The notes below the pieces were generated by a model. The model saw only the letters and a program-made list of their open reading frames with translations. It had not been told where the DNA came from and searched no databases. Made by a program: the position numbers and the translations under genes. 64,000 nucleotides of DNA, from contig JADJOH010000007.1 in the NCBI GenBank assembly GCA_016713925.1, positions 186,001-250,000 on the forward strand, written 5' to 3'. This stretch comes from Bacteroidota bacterium. Lineage in GTDB: Bacteria; Bacteroidota; Bacteroidia; AKYH767-A; OLB10. Within the stretch, counting starts at the first letter, position 1, and each line of letters starts with the position of its first letter. This document shows positions 51,799-60,433 of this stretch, in pieces.

Positions 51799-52770
51799 TT
51801 AGTCAAACGACTGATTGGATTGTGAAGCCTGCTCTCGTATCTTTTCGTATTCTTCCGCCGTGAGATCGTTGAAGAAGAAATTGATCGGGTTGATTTTCTT
51901 GCCGTTCTTGATGACTTCATAATGCACATGCGGACCGGTAGAAGATCCGGTATTCCCTACATAGCCTATGATATCTCCTCGCTTTATTTTTTGTCCCGGC
52001 CTCACCGCGAACTTGCTCATATGTCCATACAAGGTGGAATACCCATAACCATGATTGATGATGATATGATTCCCATAGCCTCTGCCGTTATATTCCACTT
52101 TCGCCACAATGCCATTCCCTGTCGAATAAATTTCTGTTCCGATAGGGGAAGTGAAATCAATTCCCTCATGCATCATATGGGTTTTGTAGATGGGATGAAT
52201 CCGATAGCCGAAACCGGAAGCCAGTCGGGCAATGCCGCTCTTGGTCACAGGTTGAATGGCGGGAATGGACGCCAGTAATTCCGCTTTCTTTTTTACCAGT
52301 TCAAATACTTCGTCGTAAGATTTACTCTGAATATACAATCTCCGGTACAACTTATCCATGGATCGGGAAGTGTTCGTCATCAATTCCGAGTTATCATAGT
52401 TGTCGAGATCGCGGTATCGGTTCACTCCGCCAAATCCCGCCTGTCGCACTTCTTCCGGAATCGCCTCTGCTTCAAAAATGACCCGATAGACCTGATCATC
52501 CCGCTTCTGAAGGTCGTCCAGCACCGCATATGCCAGATCCATTCGCTGCTGGAGAAGCTCGTATTGCAGGGTGACCGCGCTCAATTCCCGCTTCAACTGC
52601 TTTTCTTTCGGTGAATCTAAAAAGGAGTAGGCCAGCAGAAGTACAATCGTTCCGAATACTGCAGCAGTTGAAAGCCAGCCCATTACCCTCAAAAATCTCT
52701 TTTTGAAAGTGATTTTAACACGCTCGAATTTCAGCGAATCCGTGTTGAAATAATACTTCGTCTTGGGCAT
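51799..52770 (-). CDS. M23-family murein endopeptidase-like protein
   Basis: 323 residues. One N-terminal membrane segment (about 30-50, VMGWLSTAAVFGTIVLLLAYSF) is followed by a coiled coil (about 55-90) and the LytM/M23 domain at about 190-300. The zinc site motifs are MMHEGIDFTSP (His and Asp) and GPHVHYEV (HxH), with GYRIHPIYKTH before them. Family members cut peptidoglycan cross-bridges or, if inactive, activate amidases. Here all three zinc ligands are present, so it may be active. It lies divergently to alaS, and promoter-like boxes for both lie in the 59-base gap. Confidence 0.88.
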   Translation of the reverse strand: MPKTKYYFNTDSLKFERVKITFKKRFLRVMGWLSTAAVFGTIVLLLAYSFLDSPKEKQLKRELSAVTLQYELLQQRMDLAYAVLDDLQKRDDQVYRVIFEAEAIPEEVRQAGFGGVNRYRDLDNYDNSELMTNTSRSMDKLYRRLYIQSKSYDEVFELVKKKAELLASIPAIQPVTKSGIARLASGFGYRIHPIYKTHMMHEGIDFTSPIGTEIYSTGNGIVAKVEYNGRGYGNHIIINHGYGYSTLYGHMSKFAVRPGQKIKRGDIIGYVGNTGSSTGPHVHYEVIKNGKKINPINFFFNDLTAEEYEKIREQASQSNQSFD

Positions 52771-52780
52771 ACCTTTTAAT

Positions 52781-52806
52781 TAACTTTGCGCGTCATTACA
52801 AAAATA
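52781..52806. promoter_or_regulatory. Divergent promoter region between M23 peptidase and alaS
   Basis: TAACTTTG at 52781-52788 reads toward alaS and TATTTTTG (on the minus strand, 52799-52806) reads toward the peptidase gene. Both match the -7 consensus. Neither has a well-spaced -33 box, so only the -7 elements are proposed. Confidence 0.4.
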
Positions 52807-52829
52807 ACAGATTTCTCCTACCAAACAGA

Positions 52830-55442
52830 ATGAGTACCCAGACTTCAGCTCAAATACGTCAGTCCTTCCTCGATTTCTTCCAATCCGAAGGCCATACGAT
52901 CGTTGCTTCAGCTCCGATTGTTGTTAAAAATGATCCTACCCTCATGTTTACCAATGCGGGAATGAATCAGTTTAAAGATATCTTCCTCGGGAACCAACCT
53001 GCGTTTGCAAAGCGTGTTGCAAATACCCAAAAATGTCTGCGCGTGAGCGGTAAACACAATGACCTCGAAGAAGTGGGCGTGGATACCTATCACCATACCA
53101 TGTTCGAGATGCTGGGCAACTGGTCTTTTGGGGATTATTTTAAAGAGGAAGCGATTGAATGGGCCTGGGAACTGTTGACAAAGGTGTATGGGCTTCCCAA
53201 GGACAGACTCTACGTGACCGTTTTTGAAGGAGATGAGAAGGAGAAGCTGGCGTTTGATCAGGAAGCTTTTGATTTTTGGAAGAAGTGGATTGCAGAAGAC
53301 AGAATCTTGCGTGGCAATAAGAAGGATAATTTCTGGGAGATGGGGGAGACCGGTCCCTGTGGCCCATGTTCAGAAATTCATATTGATTTGCGCAGCGAAG
53401 AGGAGAGGAAGAAGCTGGATGGTAAACAACTCGTAAATGAAAGTCATCCGCAGGTGATTGAAATCTGGAACAACGTTTTCATGGAGTTTAATCGCAAAGC
53501 GGATGGAAGCCTAGAGCCATTGCCTGCAAAACATGTGGACACCGGAATGGGCTTTGAACGTTTATGCATGGCCATGCAGGGAAAAGTTTCAAATTATGAT
53601 ACGGATGTGTTTACGCCAACCATTCATTTTATGGAGAAGGTGTCGGGCATTGCTTATGGGAAGTCGGAGAAGACGGATATCGCCATGCGTGTGATTGCAG
53701 ATCATATTCGCGCCATTTCTTTTACCATTGCCGACGGACAATTGCCCTCGAACAATAAGGCCGGCTATGTGATTCGGCGAATTTTGCGCAGAGCAGTGCG
53801 TTATTGCTTTACCTTCCTCGGGATCAAGGAACCCTTTCTGTATAAATTACTGCCCTTGATTGCCGAACAATTTAAAACTGTCTTTCCGGAGTTAAAAGCA
53901 CAGGAAGATTTTGTGACTCGTGTTATTCATGAAGAAGAAGCTTCCTTTCTTCGGACACTCGATACCGGTATAAGAAAGTTCGAGGCCTATACCGGAAATC
54001 CGATCGCGGGCGACTTCGCTTTCGAACTCTACGATACTTACGGATTCCCGATTGATCTCACGCAGTTGATGGCGCGGGAGAGCAATAAGTCGGTGGACAT
54101 GGAGGGCTTCAACGCCTGCATGGCTGAGCAAAAGAACCGTTCGCGTCAGGCCACTGCCATGAGTACCGACGACTGGACCACGGTCCGTGAGGAAGATGCG
54201 GTGGAGTTTGTGGGATATGAATTGCTGGAATGTCCTTCGGAGATTTTGCGCTACCGGAAAATTAAAAAGGGAAATAAAGAACAATATCAACTGGTGTTGA
54301 ACCGTACTCCCTTTTATGCAGAGAGTGGCGGACAAGTTGGAGATACCGGTGTGTTGGAATACAATGGAGCGAAAATCCGTATTACCGATACGCAAAAGGA
54401 AAATAATCTCATCGTGCATTTTTGTGATCAGCTTCCTGCAGATGTGAATGCGGTATTTACAGCGCGTGTAGATTTTGCACGACGCTCTCTAATCACCCGC
54501 AACCATAGCGCGACCCATCTTATGCATGCGGCCCTCCGAAAGGTGCTGGGAACTCATGTGGCACAGAAGGGATCGCTGGTCAATGATGAATATACCCGCT
54601 TCGACTTCTCCCATTTTGCTAAAGTGACCGATGAAGAAGTGCATCAGATAGAAGTGCTGGTCAATGAAAAGATTCGCGAAAATATTGCACTCAATGAGCA
54701 GCGCAATGTCCCTATTAAACAGGCGCAGGAGAGTGGTGCGATGGCTTTGTTCGGAGAGAAATACGGAGAGTTTGTGCGAATGATCACCTTCGATAGAAAT
54801 TTTTCAGTGGAGCTTTGCGGCGGTACCCATGTGAAAGCGACAGGGGAAATCGGTTATTTTAAAATTGTTGGTGAGAGTTCTGTCGCTGCCGGAGTTCGAC
54901 GTATGGAAGCCATCACCGCTGATGTCGCCGAAGCCTGGTTGAATGAACAGCTTTCCGCCTTAGATCAGGTTAAGGAACTGGTAAAAAATCCGAAAGATGT
55001 GGTGAAAGGTGTAGAGGCCCTTCTCGAAGAAAATGAATCCTTGCGCAAGCAGCTGGACATTTTACAACTCGAGAAATCCCGTCAGGTAAAAGCAGAACTA
55101 CTGAAGAAAATCGTTGAAAACGGCGGTGTAAATATGATCGTTGAACAAGTCGACCTGAATGCCGATGCCATCAAAAATATTTCCTTCGAATTAAAACAGC
55201 AGGTGGATCATCTCTTTTGTGTCCTGGGTTCTAACGTAGATGGCAAGCCGCACTTATCCGTCATCATCTCCGACTCAGTCGTCGCCGACAAATCCCTCAA
55301 CGCCACTCAAATCATCCGCACCCTCGCCAAAGAAATCCAGGGAGGGGGAGGCGGACAACCCTTCTATGCCACCGCCGGAGGCAAAAATCCCGAAGGGCTC
55401 ACAAAAGCACTCGAAGGCGCGAAAAATATTTTTTCTTCGTAA
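52830..55442 (+). CDS. alaS: Alanyl-tRNA synthetase
   Basis: 870 residues of full class II AlaRS. The catalytic core holds motif 1-3 regions with FTNAGMNQFKDIFLG, SGKHNDLEEVG, and DTGMGFERLCMAMQG. The editing domain has HSATH (about 559-563) and the zinc-type CGGTH (about 663-667), with the intervening Cys and His needed to hydrolyse mischarged Ser and Gly. The C-terminal domain ends GGGGGQPFYATAGGKNP. It attaches Ala to tRNA-Ala. All motifs are present and the frame is intact. Confidence 0.97.
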   Translation: MSTQTSAQIRQSFLDFFQSEGHTIVASAPIVVKNDPTLMFTNAGMNQFKDIFLGNQPAFAKRVANTQKCLRVSGKHNDLEEVGVDTYHHTMFEMLGNWSFGDYFKEEAIEWAWELLTKVYGLPKDRLYVTVFEGDEKEKLAFDQEAFDFWKKWIAEDRILRGNKKDNFWEMGETGPCGPCSEIHIDLRSEEERKKLDGKQLVNESHPQVIEIWNNVFMEFNRKADGSLEPLPAKHVDTGMGFERLCMAMQGKVSNYDTDVFTPTIHFMEKVSGIAYGKSEKTDIAMRVIADHIRAISFTIADGQLPSNNKAGYVIRRILRRAVRYCFTFLGIKEPFLYKLLPLIAEQFKTVFPELKAQEDFVTRVIHEEEASFLRTLDTGIRKFEAYTGNPIAGDFAFELYDTYGFPIDLTQLMARESNKSVDMEGFNACMAEQKNRSRQATAMSTDDWTTVREEDAVEFVGYELLECPSEILRYRKIKKGNKEQYQLVLNRTPFYAESGGQVGDTGVLEYNGAKIRITDTQKENNLIVHFCDQLPADVNAVFTARVDFARRSLITRNHSATHLMHAALRKVLGTHVAQKGSLVNDEYTRFDFSHFAKVTDEEVHQIEVLVNEKIRENIALNEQRNVPIKQAQESGAMALFGEKYGEFVRMITFDRNFSVELCGGTHVKATGEIGYFKIVGESSVAAGVRRMEAITADVAEAWLNEQLSALDQVKELVKNPKDVVKGVEALLEENESLRKQLDILQLEKSRQVKAELLKKIVENGGVNMIVEQVDLNADAIKNISFELKQQVDHLFCVLGSNVDGKPHLSVIISDSVVADKSLNATQIIRTLAKEIQGGGGGQPFYATAGGKNPEGLTKALEGAKNIFSS

Positions 55443-55895
55443 AGTGTTCGTACTCCGCGATAACGTTTTATCGTAACTAGAAACTATCATGATTTGAAAA
55501 TTTGAAGATGTGTTAATTTGAAGATGTGGTTATTCCAATCCGCGACCATCCGCCAAATCCGCCTTCATCAGTGTTCTCTTTATGTTTTTAGGTTTAATAT
55601 AATCTTTTGGTTAACCGCAGGGACGCAAGGCCGCTTCGCTGATCGCAAGGGACGCTAGGTTATATGGTTAAATCCGTGACCATCCGTTTGATCCGTTTAA
55701 TCTGCATTCCCCTTTTTCGGCGCTATCTCCCCTGAAGACGCCATTCCATCATCACATCCCCATCTTCAAACCTGTCTCCCGGATAGGGAGATCGGTACAT
55801 CTTCAAATCTTCAAATCAACCCATCTTCAAATCTTCAAATCTTCTAATCGGTAAATCTTCAAATTCCCTATATTCGTCAACCAGAGTTAAAATTT
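55443..55895. repeat. Low-complexity intergenic stretch with inverted ATTTGAAGAT words
   Basis: 453 bases without a gene. ATTTGAAGATG occurs twice near 55500-55530, and the complementary CATCTTCAAAT occurs several times at 55756-55870, so the two ends could pair. Between them are copies of the AATCCG-type dispersed repeat (55539, 55670) and a GGGACGCAAGG / GGGACGCTAGG pair. No promoter box could be fixed for the following transporter. Confidence 0.55.
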
Positions 55896-57521
55896 ATGTC
55901 CAAAAAACATCCTTCCGGATTACCCTTCCTCTTCCTGTCTGAAATGTGGGAACGCTTCGGCTATTACCTCATGATTGGCATCTTTACCCTCTATCTCAAA
56001 GATGTAAAAGAAGGCTTCGCCATGACTGAGGCAGAGGCCTCCGATCTCTACGGGACCTTTATCGCCCTGGTATTTTTAACCCCCTTCCTGGGCGGACTCA
56101 TCGCCGACCGGTATTGGGGCTATACAAAAGCCATCGTTATTGGAGGAATCATGATGGGATTGGGATACTGCCTGATGGGTATTCATAATCTTTCCGCGCT
56201 CTATGCCGGGATGACCCTCGTGATTTTCGGGAATGGGTTCTTTAAACCAAATATCAGCACCTTATTGGGAAATATTTATTCCACCGACGAGTACCGTCAC
56301 AGGAAAGATGAAGGATATAACATTTTTTACATGGGGATAAATATTGGTGCATTCATCTGTAATTTCTTTGGTGCGGCTTTACAAATTATGCTGGGCTGGG
56401 GCTGGGCCTTTATGGCTGCAGGAGTGGGGATGTTTATCGGCCTTTTTGTGTTCCTGTCGGGAAGAAAACACTATGTTGGATATGATCAGAAAAAAGGAGT
56501 ACATAAAGACGATATGCCGATGTCAAAAATCGGAGCAGTCGTTTTACTCCCGGTCTTCGTTTTTGGTATTATCGGATGGTTGATACCGGATAATATTTTT
56601 GGCAGCGACAGTACCGATGCATTTATCCTGAGTTGCCTTCCCGTGCTTTATTTTTATGGAAATCTTTATTTCACTGCCAAGAAGGAAGAGAAAGGTCCCA
56701 TCGGTGCGATGCTTGCCATTTTTGCAGTGGTGATTCTCTTTTGGGCGGTATTCAAGCAAAACGGATCAGCGCTGAATACCTGGGCCGACCGGTATACGGA
56801 TCGCAGTCTGAGTGGAACTACAGCAGAGGTATTTGGTGTGCTGAAGCAATCCAAGGAAATTACTTACGCGAAAGATACAGTGCCGGTCTACGATGAATAT
56901 TTCCGTTTACAAAAAGTAGATGGAATAGTAAAAGAAGAAGTAAATTATCCGGTCTATTTCCGAAATGAAAATGAATCGAAGCTACCGGAAGAAGGAGAAA
57001 GTATCAATGTTTGGGCGACCAACCTCAGTCAATCGATCAACCCCGGCTGGGTGATATTACTCACACCGCTCGTGGTAGCCTTCTTTACCTGGCTGCGCGG
57101 GAAGAAAAAGGAGCCTTCCACTCCGGCAAAAATTGCCTACGGATTATTCATCTCCGCGCTCTCGGCATTGGTGATGGTCGCCGCCGCGAAAGCAGGAAGT
57201 AACGGAGCAGAGAAAGTGAGTGTATGGTGGCTGATTGGCTGTTACGGGGTGATCACCATTGGAGAATTGTTTTTAAGTCCGATGGGATTGAGTCTGGTCT
57301 CGAAACTGAGTCCTCCGCGGATCACAGCACTCATGATGGGTGGCTGGTTCCTGAGCACCTCCATCGGAAACAAGCTCAGCGGTGTACTGGCCAGCTTATG
57401 GGATAAATACGAAATGAAAACCGACTTCTTCCTCTTCAACTGTTTCCTCTTACTCGTCGCCACCGCCATTGCCTTCTCCATGCTGAAATGGTTGAATCGG
57501 ATATTTAAAGCGAATACTTAA
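55896..57521 (+). CDS. POT-family proton-dependent peptide transporter
   Basis: 541 residues with about 14 membrane segments. The POT signature EMWERFGYYLMIGIF (ExxERFxYY) is at the N-terminus, followed by GGLIADRYWGY, GNGFFKPNISTLLGNIY and FYMGINIGAF (PTR2 signature). A long central loop (about 300-380) faces the periplasm or cytoplasm, and the last segments follow GELFLSPMGLSLVSKLSPP. These transporters import di- and tripeptides with protons. This fits the secreted peptidases in the window (S9, M43), which would supply peptides, though nothing links them directly. Confidence 0.9.
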   Translation: MSKKHPSGLPFLFLSEMWERFGYYLMIGIFTLYLKDVKEGFAMTEAEASDLYGTFIALVFLTPFLGGLIADRYWGYTKAIVIGGIMMGLGYCLMGIHNLSALYAGMTLVIFGNGFFKPNISTLLGNIYSTDEYRHRKDEGYNIFYMGINIGAFICNFFGAALQIMLGWGWAFMAAGVGMFIGLFVFLSGRKHYVGYDQKKGVHKDDMPMSKIGAVVLLPVFVFGIIGWLIPDNIFGSDSTDAFILSCLPVLYFYGNLYFTAKKEEKGPIGAMLAIFAVVILFWAVFKQNGSALNTWADRYTDRSLSGTTAEVFGVLKQSKEITYAKDTVPVYDEYFRLQKVDGIVKEEVNYPVYFRNENESKLPEEGESINVWATNLSQSINPGWVILLTPLVVAFFTWLRGKKKEPSTPAKIAYGLFISALSALVMVAAAKAGSNGAEKVSVWWLIGCYGVITIGELFLSPMGLSLVSKLSPPRITALMMGGWFLSTSIGNKLSGVLASLWDKYEMKTDFFLFNCFLLLVATAIAFSMLKWLNRIFKANT

Positions 57522-57723
57522 ACAGGGGTTTTTAGAAATAGCAGCATCAGGGTCAAATCGTACCGCACCTTTGCATTTTAACCTGATTATCCGGCACCTT
57601 TTCCGGTGATTACCGGCGTTCCGGTTGGGTCGATCGCCCAATGTTACCACATGTTTAAATTTTCTTACTAAACATTGCGGTAATTCGTTGATTTTCTTTA
57701 CTTTTATTTGAAATTTTACGATC

Positions 57724-60387
57724 ATGAAAAACCTGTGCCTGACTTTCGCTCTGTTTATTGCTTTGTTTTCTTTCAGCAATGCCCAAGAAATTGAATGGCA
57801 GAATACGATTGGAGGGAATGATCAGGATAGATTGTACTCTATCCATCAAACCACCGACGGAGGCTATATCTTAGGTGGGTCGTCCAAGTCAAATATTTCC
57901 GGTGATAAGACAGAAAACTGTATTGGAAATCTTGATTACTGGATTGTCAAGGTGGACTACCAGGGAGTGATCCAATGGCAAAACACGATTGGGGGGAATT
58001 CTGTTGATGATTTGTACTCCATCCAACAAACCACCGACGGAGGCTATATTTTGGGTGGTCGGTCTGGTTCAAGTATATCCGGTGATAAGACTGAAAATCA
58101 CATTGGAGGAGGTGGTGACTACTGGATAGTCAAGGTGGATTCCCAAGGAGCTATACAATGGCAGAATTCGATTGGAGGGAGTGGTCCAGAATTTTTGAAT
58201 TCAATTCAGCAAACCGCGGATGGAGGCTATATTTTAGGTGGGTATTCAAGCTCCAACATTTCCGGTGATAAGACGGAAAATTGTTTTGGTAGTAATGATC
58301 TTTGGATAATCAAGGTGGATTCTCAGGGAGCTATTCAATGGCAGAATACGATAGGGGGGAGCGATAATGACAGACTGAATTCAATCCTACAATCAACTGA
58401 TGGGGGCTATATGTTAGGTGGGTATTCAAACTCCAATATTTCCGGTGATAAGTCGGAAAATTGTGTTGGACTAAATGATTACTGGATCGTCAAGTTAAAT
58501 TCACTGGGCGTAATTGAATGGCAGAATACGATTGGAGGTAGTGATGATGATAATTTATATTCAATTCAACAAACTACCGACGGTGGCTATGTTTTGGGTG
58601 GAAGTTCCAGATCAAATATTTCTGGTGATAAAACGGAAAATTGTAATGGTGGTATTGATAACTGGATTGTCAAGGTCGATTCTCTGGGAGGTATCCAATG
58701 GCAAAATACGATTGGTGGGAGTTTCGATGATGAATTATGGTCGATTCAACTTACGTCCGACGGTGGCTGTATTTTCGGTGGCTGGTCTTTGTCAAATATC
58801 TCCGGTGATAAGACGGAAAATTGCTATGGTAATTGGGATTACTGGATTGTCAAGGTTGATTCTTTGGGAGACATCCAACGGCAGAATACAATTGGTGGGA
58901 ATGGCTGGGATTTCTTGTTCTCCATTCAGCAAACCACCGACGGAGGCTATATTTTGGGTGGATATTCAGCCTCAAATATTTCTGGGGATAAGAAGGAAAA
59001 TTACATAGGAGGATCTGACTACTGGATCGTCAAACTCACCGATAAATACAATCTGCTAACAGGAAAACTATTCGCAGACCTCATCAGCAACGGCCTTCAG
59101 GATATCGGCGAACCACCACTTGCCGCTCATAAGATTACCGAACAAAATACCGGACGTTTTGTATTCAGTGATCAAAACGGAAACTATTCAGTTCTTGTTC
59201 TTGATTCTGGAAATTTCACCGTGTCTCCCCAATCAATAAACTGGTATAACCCTTCTCCAATATCTCATACAGCCACTTTCACCACCATCCACCAAACCGA
59301 CTCCCTCAACGATTTCGCCTACCAACCGCAAGGAACATTCGAAGATGTTTGTATTACCATTACTCCTCTCGGAAATTTCCGCAGCGGCTTCAATGCAAGT
59401 TATATGATCAGTTATGGAAACTATGGTAACACTACAGTTTCACCCACCGTGTACTTTTATCCCTACAACAACGTCACCTTTCAATCCGCAACAGTTACAC
59501 CGAGTCAAATCACACCAGATTCGGTGATTTGGAGTCTCCCGGCATTAACACCCTTCCAAACAGGCAGCATCATCGTCACCGTAAATGTCAACCCCGGACT
59601 CCCCATCGGCACACTCATCAACAGCAGCGCACACATCGAACCCTATGCCACCGATGATAATCCGAGCTGCAACAACAGCAATTTGGAAGTGTACACTACA
59701 GGCTCCCTTGATCCGAATGATATCCTCGTGAATGAAGACACCCTCACCTCCACCCAACTCAGCAACGCCCCCTGGTTAGAGTACATCATCCGCTTTCAAA
59801 ACACGGGTAACGATACAGCCTTCGCGGTTAAAATTCTAAATCCGATTGATACCAACAAACTCAATCTCTCCACTTTTGAATTCACCAACGCATCGCATCC
59901 CGTCAACCTCAACTGGATCAACTACCAGCGCAACATGGAGTTCAAATTTGAAAATATTCTACTTCCCGATAGCAACACCAACGAACCCCTCTCGCATGGA
60001 TTCGTTCGCTATCGCATCCAACCCAAAACAAATCTCACCGCCGGCGATTCCATCACCAACTTCGCCGCCATCTACTTCGACTTCAACGAACCCGTCATCA
60101 CCAACACGGCGAAAACAATTATTATTCTCCCCACCGGAATTGCAGCTGCATCTCCAGCACAAGGAAAATTGCATGTCTTCCCCAATCCCGCAGAGAATAC
60201 AATCAACATCTCCGGAATTCAATTAGAGAATGGAAAGGCGCAGTTGAGGTTGATGGATATTTATGGAAAGTTAATTCTTGAGAAAACGGTCACAACTACA
60301 ACTCCAACACTGGAAACAAACCAGCTCTCTAATGGGGTCTATCTGATACAATCAGGGGGGATGAGGGCGACGTTTGTGAAGCAGTAA
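57724..60387 (+). CDS. Secreted repeat (propeller) protein with T9SS-type sorting domain, paralogue 1
   Basis: 887 residues with signal peptide MKNLCLTFALFIALFSFSNAQ. Then come seven repeats of about 60 residues (about 22-435), each of the pattern I-WQNTIGG--D-L-SIQQTTDGGYILGG-S-SNISGDKTEN---DYWIVKVDS. Seven such units fit a seven-bladed beta-propeller. An SdrD-B-like segment (TGKLFADLISNGLQDIGEPPL) follows, then DUF11/DUF7619-like Ig domains (GTFEDVCITITPLGNFRSGF, SLDPNDILVNEDTLTS). The last ~75 residues (LHVFPNPAENTINISG ... GVYLIQSGG) are the type A sorting domain. Its C-terminal half is nearly identical to that of the next gene, so recombination between copies is likely. Confidence 0.85.
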   Translation: MKNLCLTFALFIALFSFSNAQEIEWQNTIGGNDQDRLYSIHQTTDGGYILGGSSKSNISGDKTENCIGNLDYWIVKVDYQGVIQWQNTIGGNSVDDLYSIQQTTDGGYILGGRSGSSISGDKTENHIGGGGDYWIVKVDSQGAIQWQNSIGGSGPEFLNSIQQTADGGYILGGYSSSNISGDKTENCFGSNDLWIIKVDSQGAIQWQNTIGGSDNDRLNSILQSTDGGYMLGGYSNSNISGDKSENCVGLNDYWIVKLNSLGVIEWQNTIGGSDDDNLYSIQQTTDGGYVLGGSSRSNISGDKTENCNGGIDNWIVKVDSLGGIQWQNTIGGSFDDELWSIQLTSDGGCIFGGWSLSNISGDKTENCYGNWDYWIVKVDSLGDIQRQNTIGGNGWDFLFSIQQTTDGGYILGGYSASNISGDKKENYIGGSDYWIVKLTDKYNLLTGKLFADLISNGLQDIGEPPLAAHKITEQNTGRFVFSDQNGNYSVLVLDSGNFTVSPQSINWYNPSPISHTATFTTIHQTDSLNDFAYQPQGTFEDVCITITPLGNFRSGFNASYMISYGNYGNTTVSPTVYFYPYNNVTFQSATVTPSQITPDSVIWSLPALTPFQTGSIIVTVNVNPGLPIGTLINSSAHIEPYATDDNPSCNNSNLEVYTTGSLDPNDILVNEDTLTSTQLSNAPWLEYIIRFQNTGNDTAFAVKILNPIDTNKLNLSTFEFTNASHPVNLNWINYQRNMEFKFENILLPDSNTNEPLSHGFVRYRIQPKTNLTAGDSITNFAAIYFDFNEPVITNTAKTIIILPTGIAAASPAQGKLHVFPNPAENTINISGIQLENGKAQLRLMDIYGKLILEKTVTTTTPTLETNQLSNGVYLIQSGGMRATFVKQ

Positions 60388-60433
60388 TAAATGAATTGTA
60401 ATTTTAAACTGAACTATCAATATTTATATTAAT

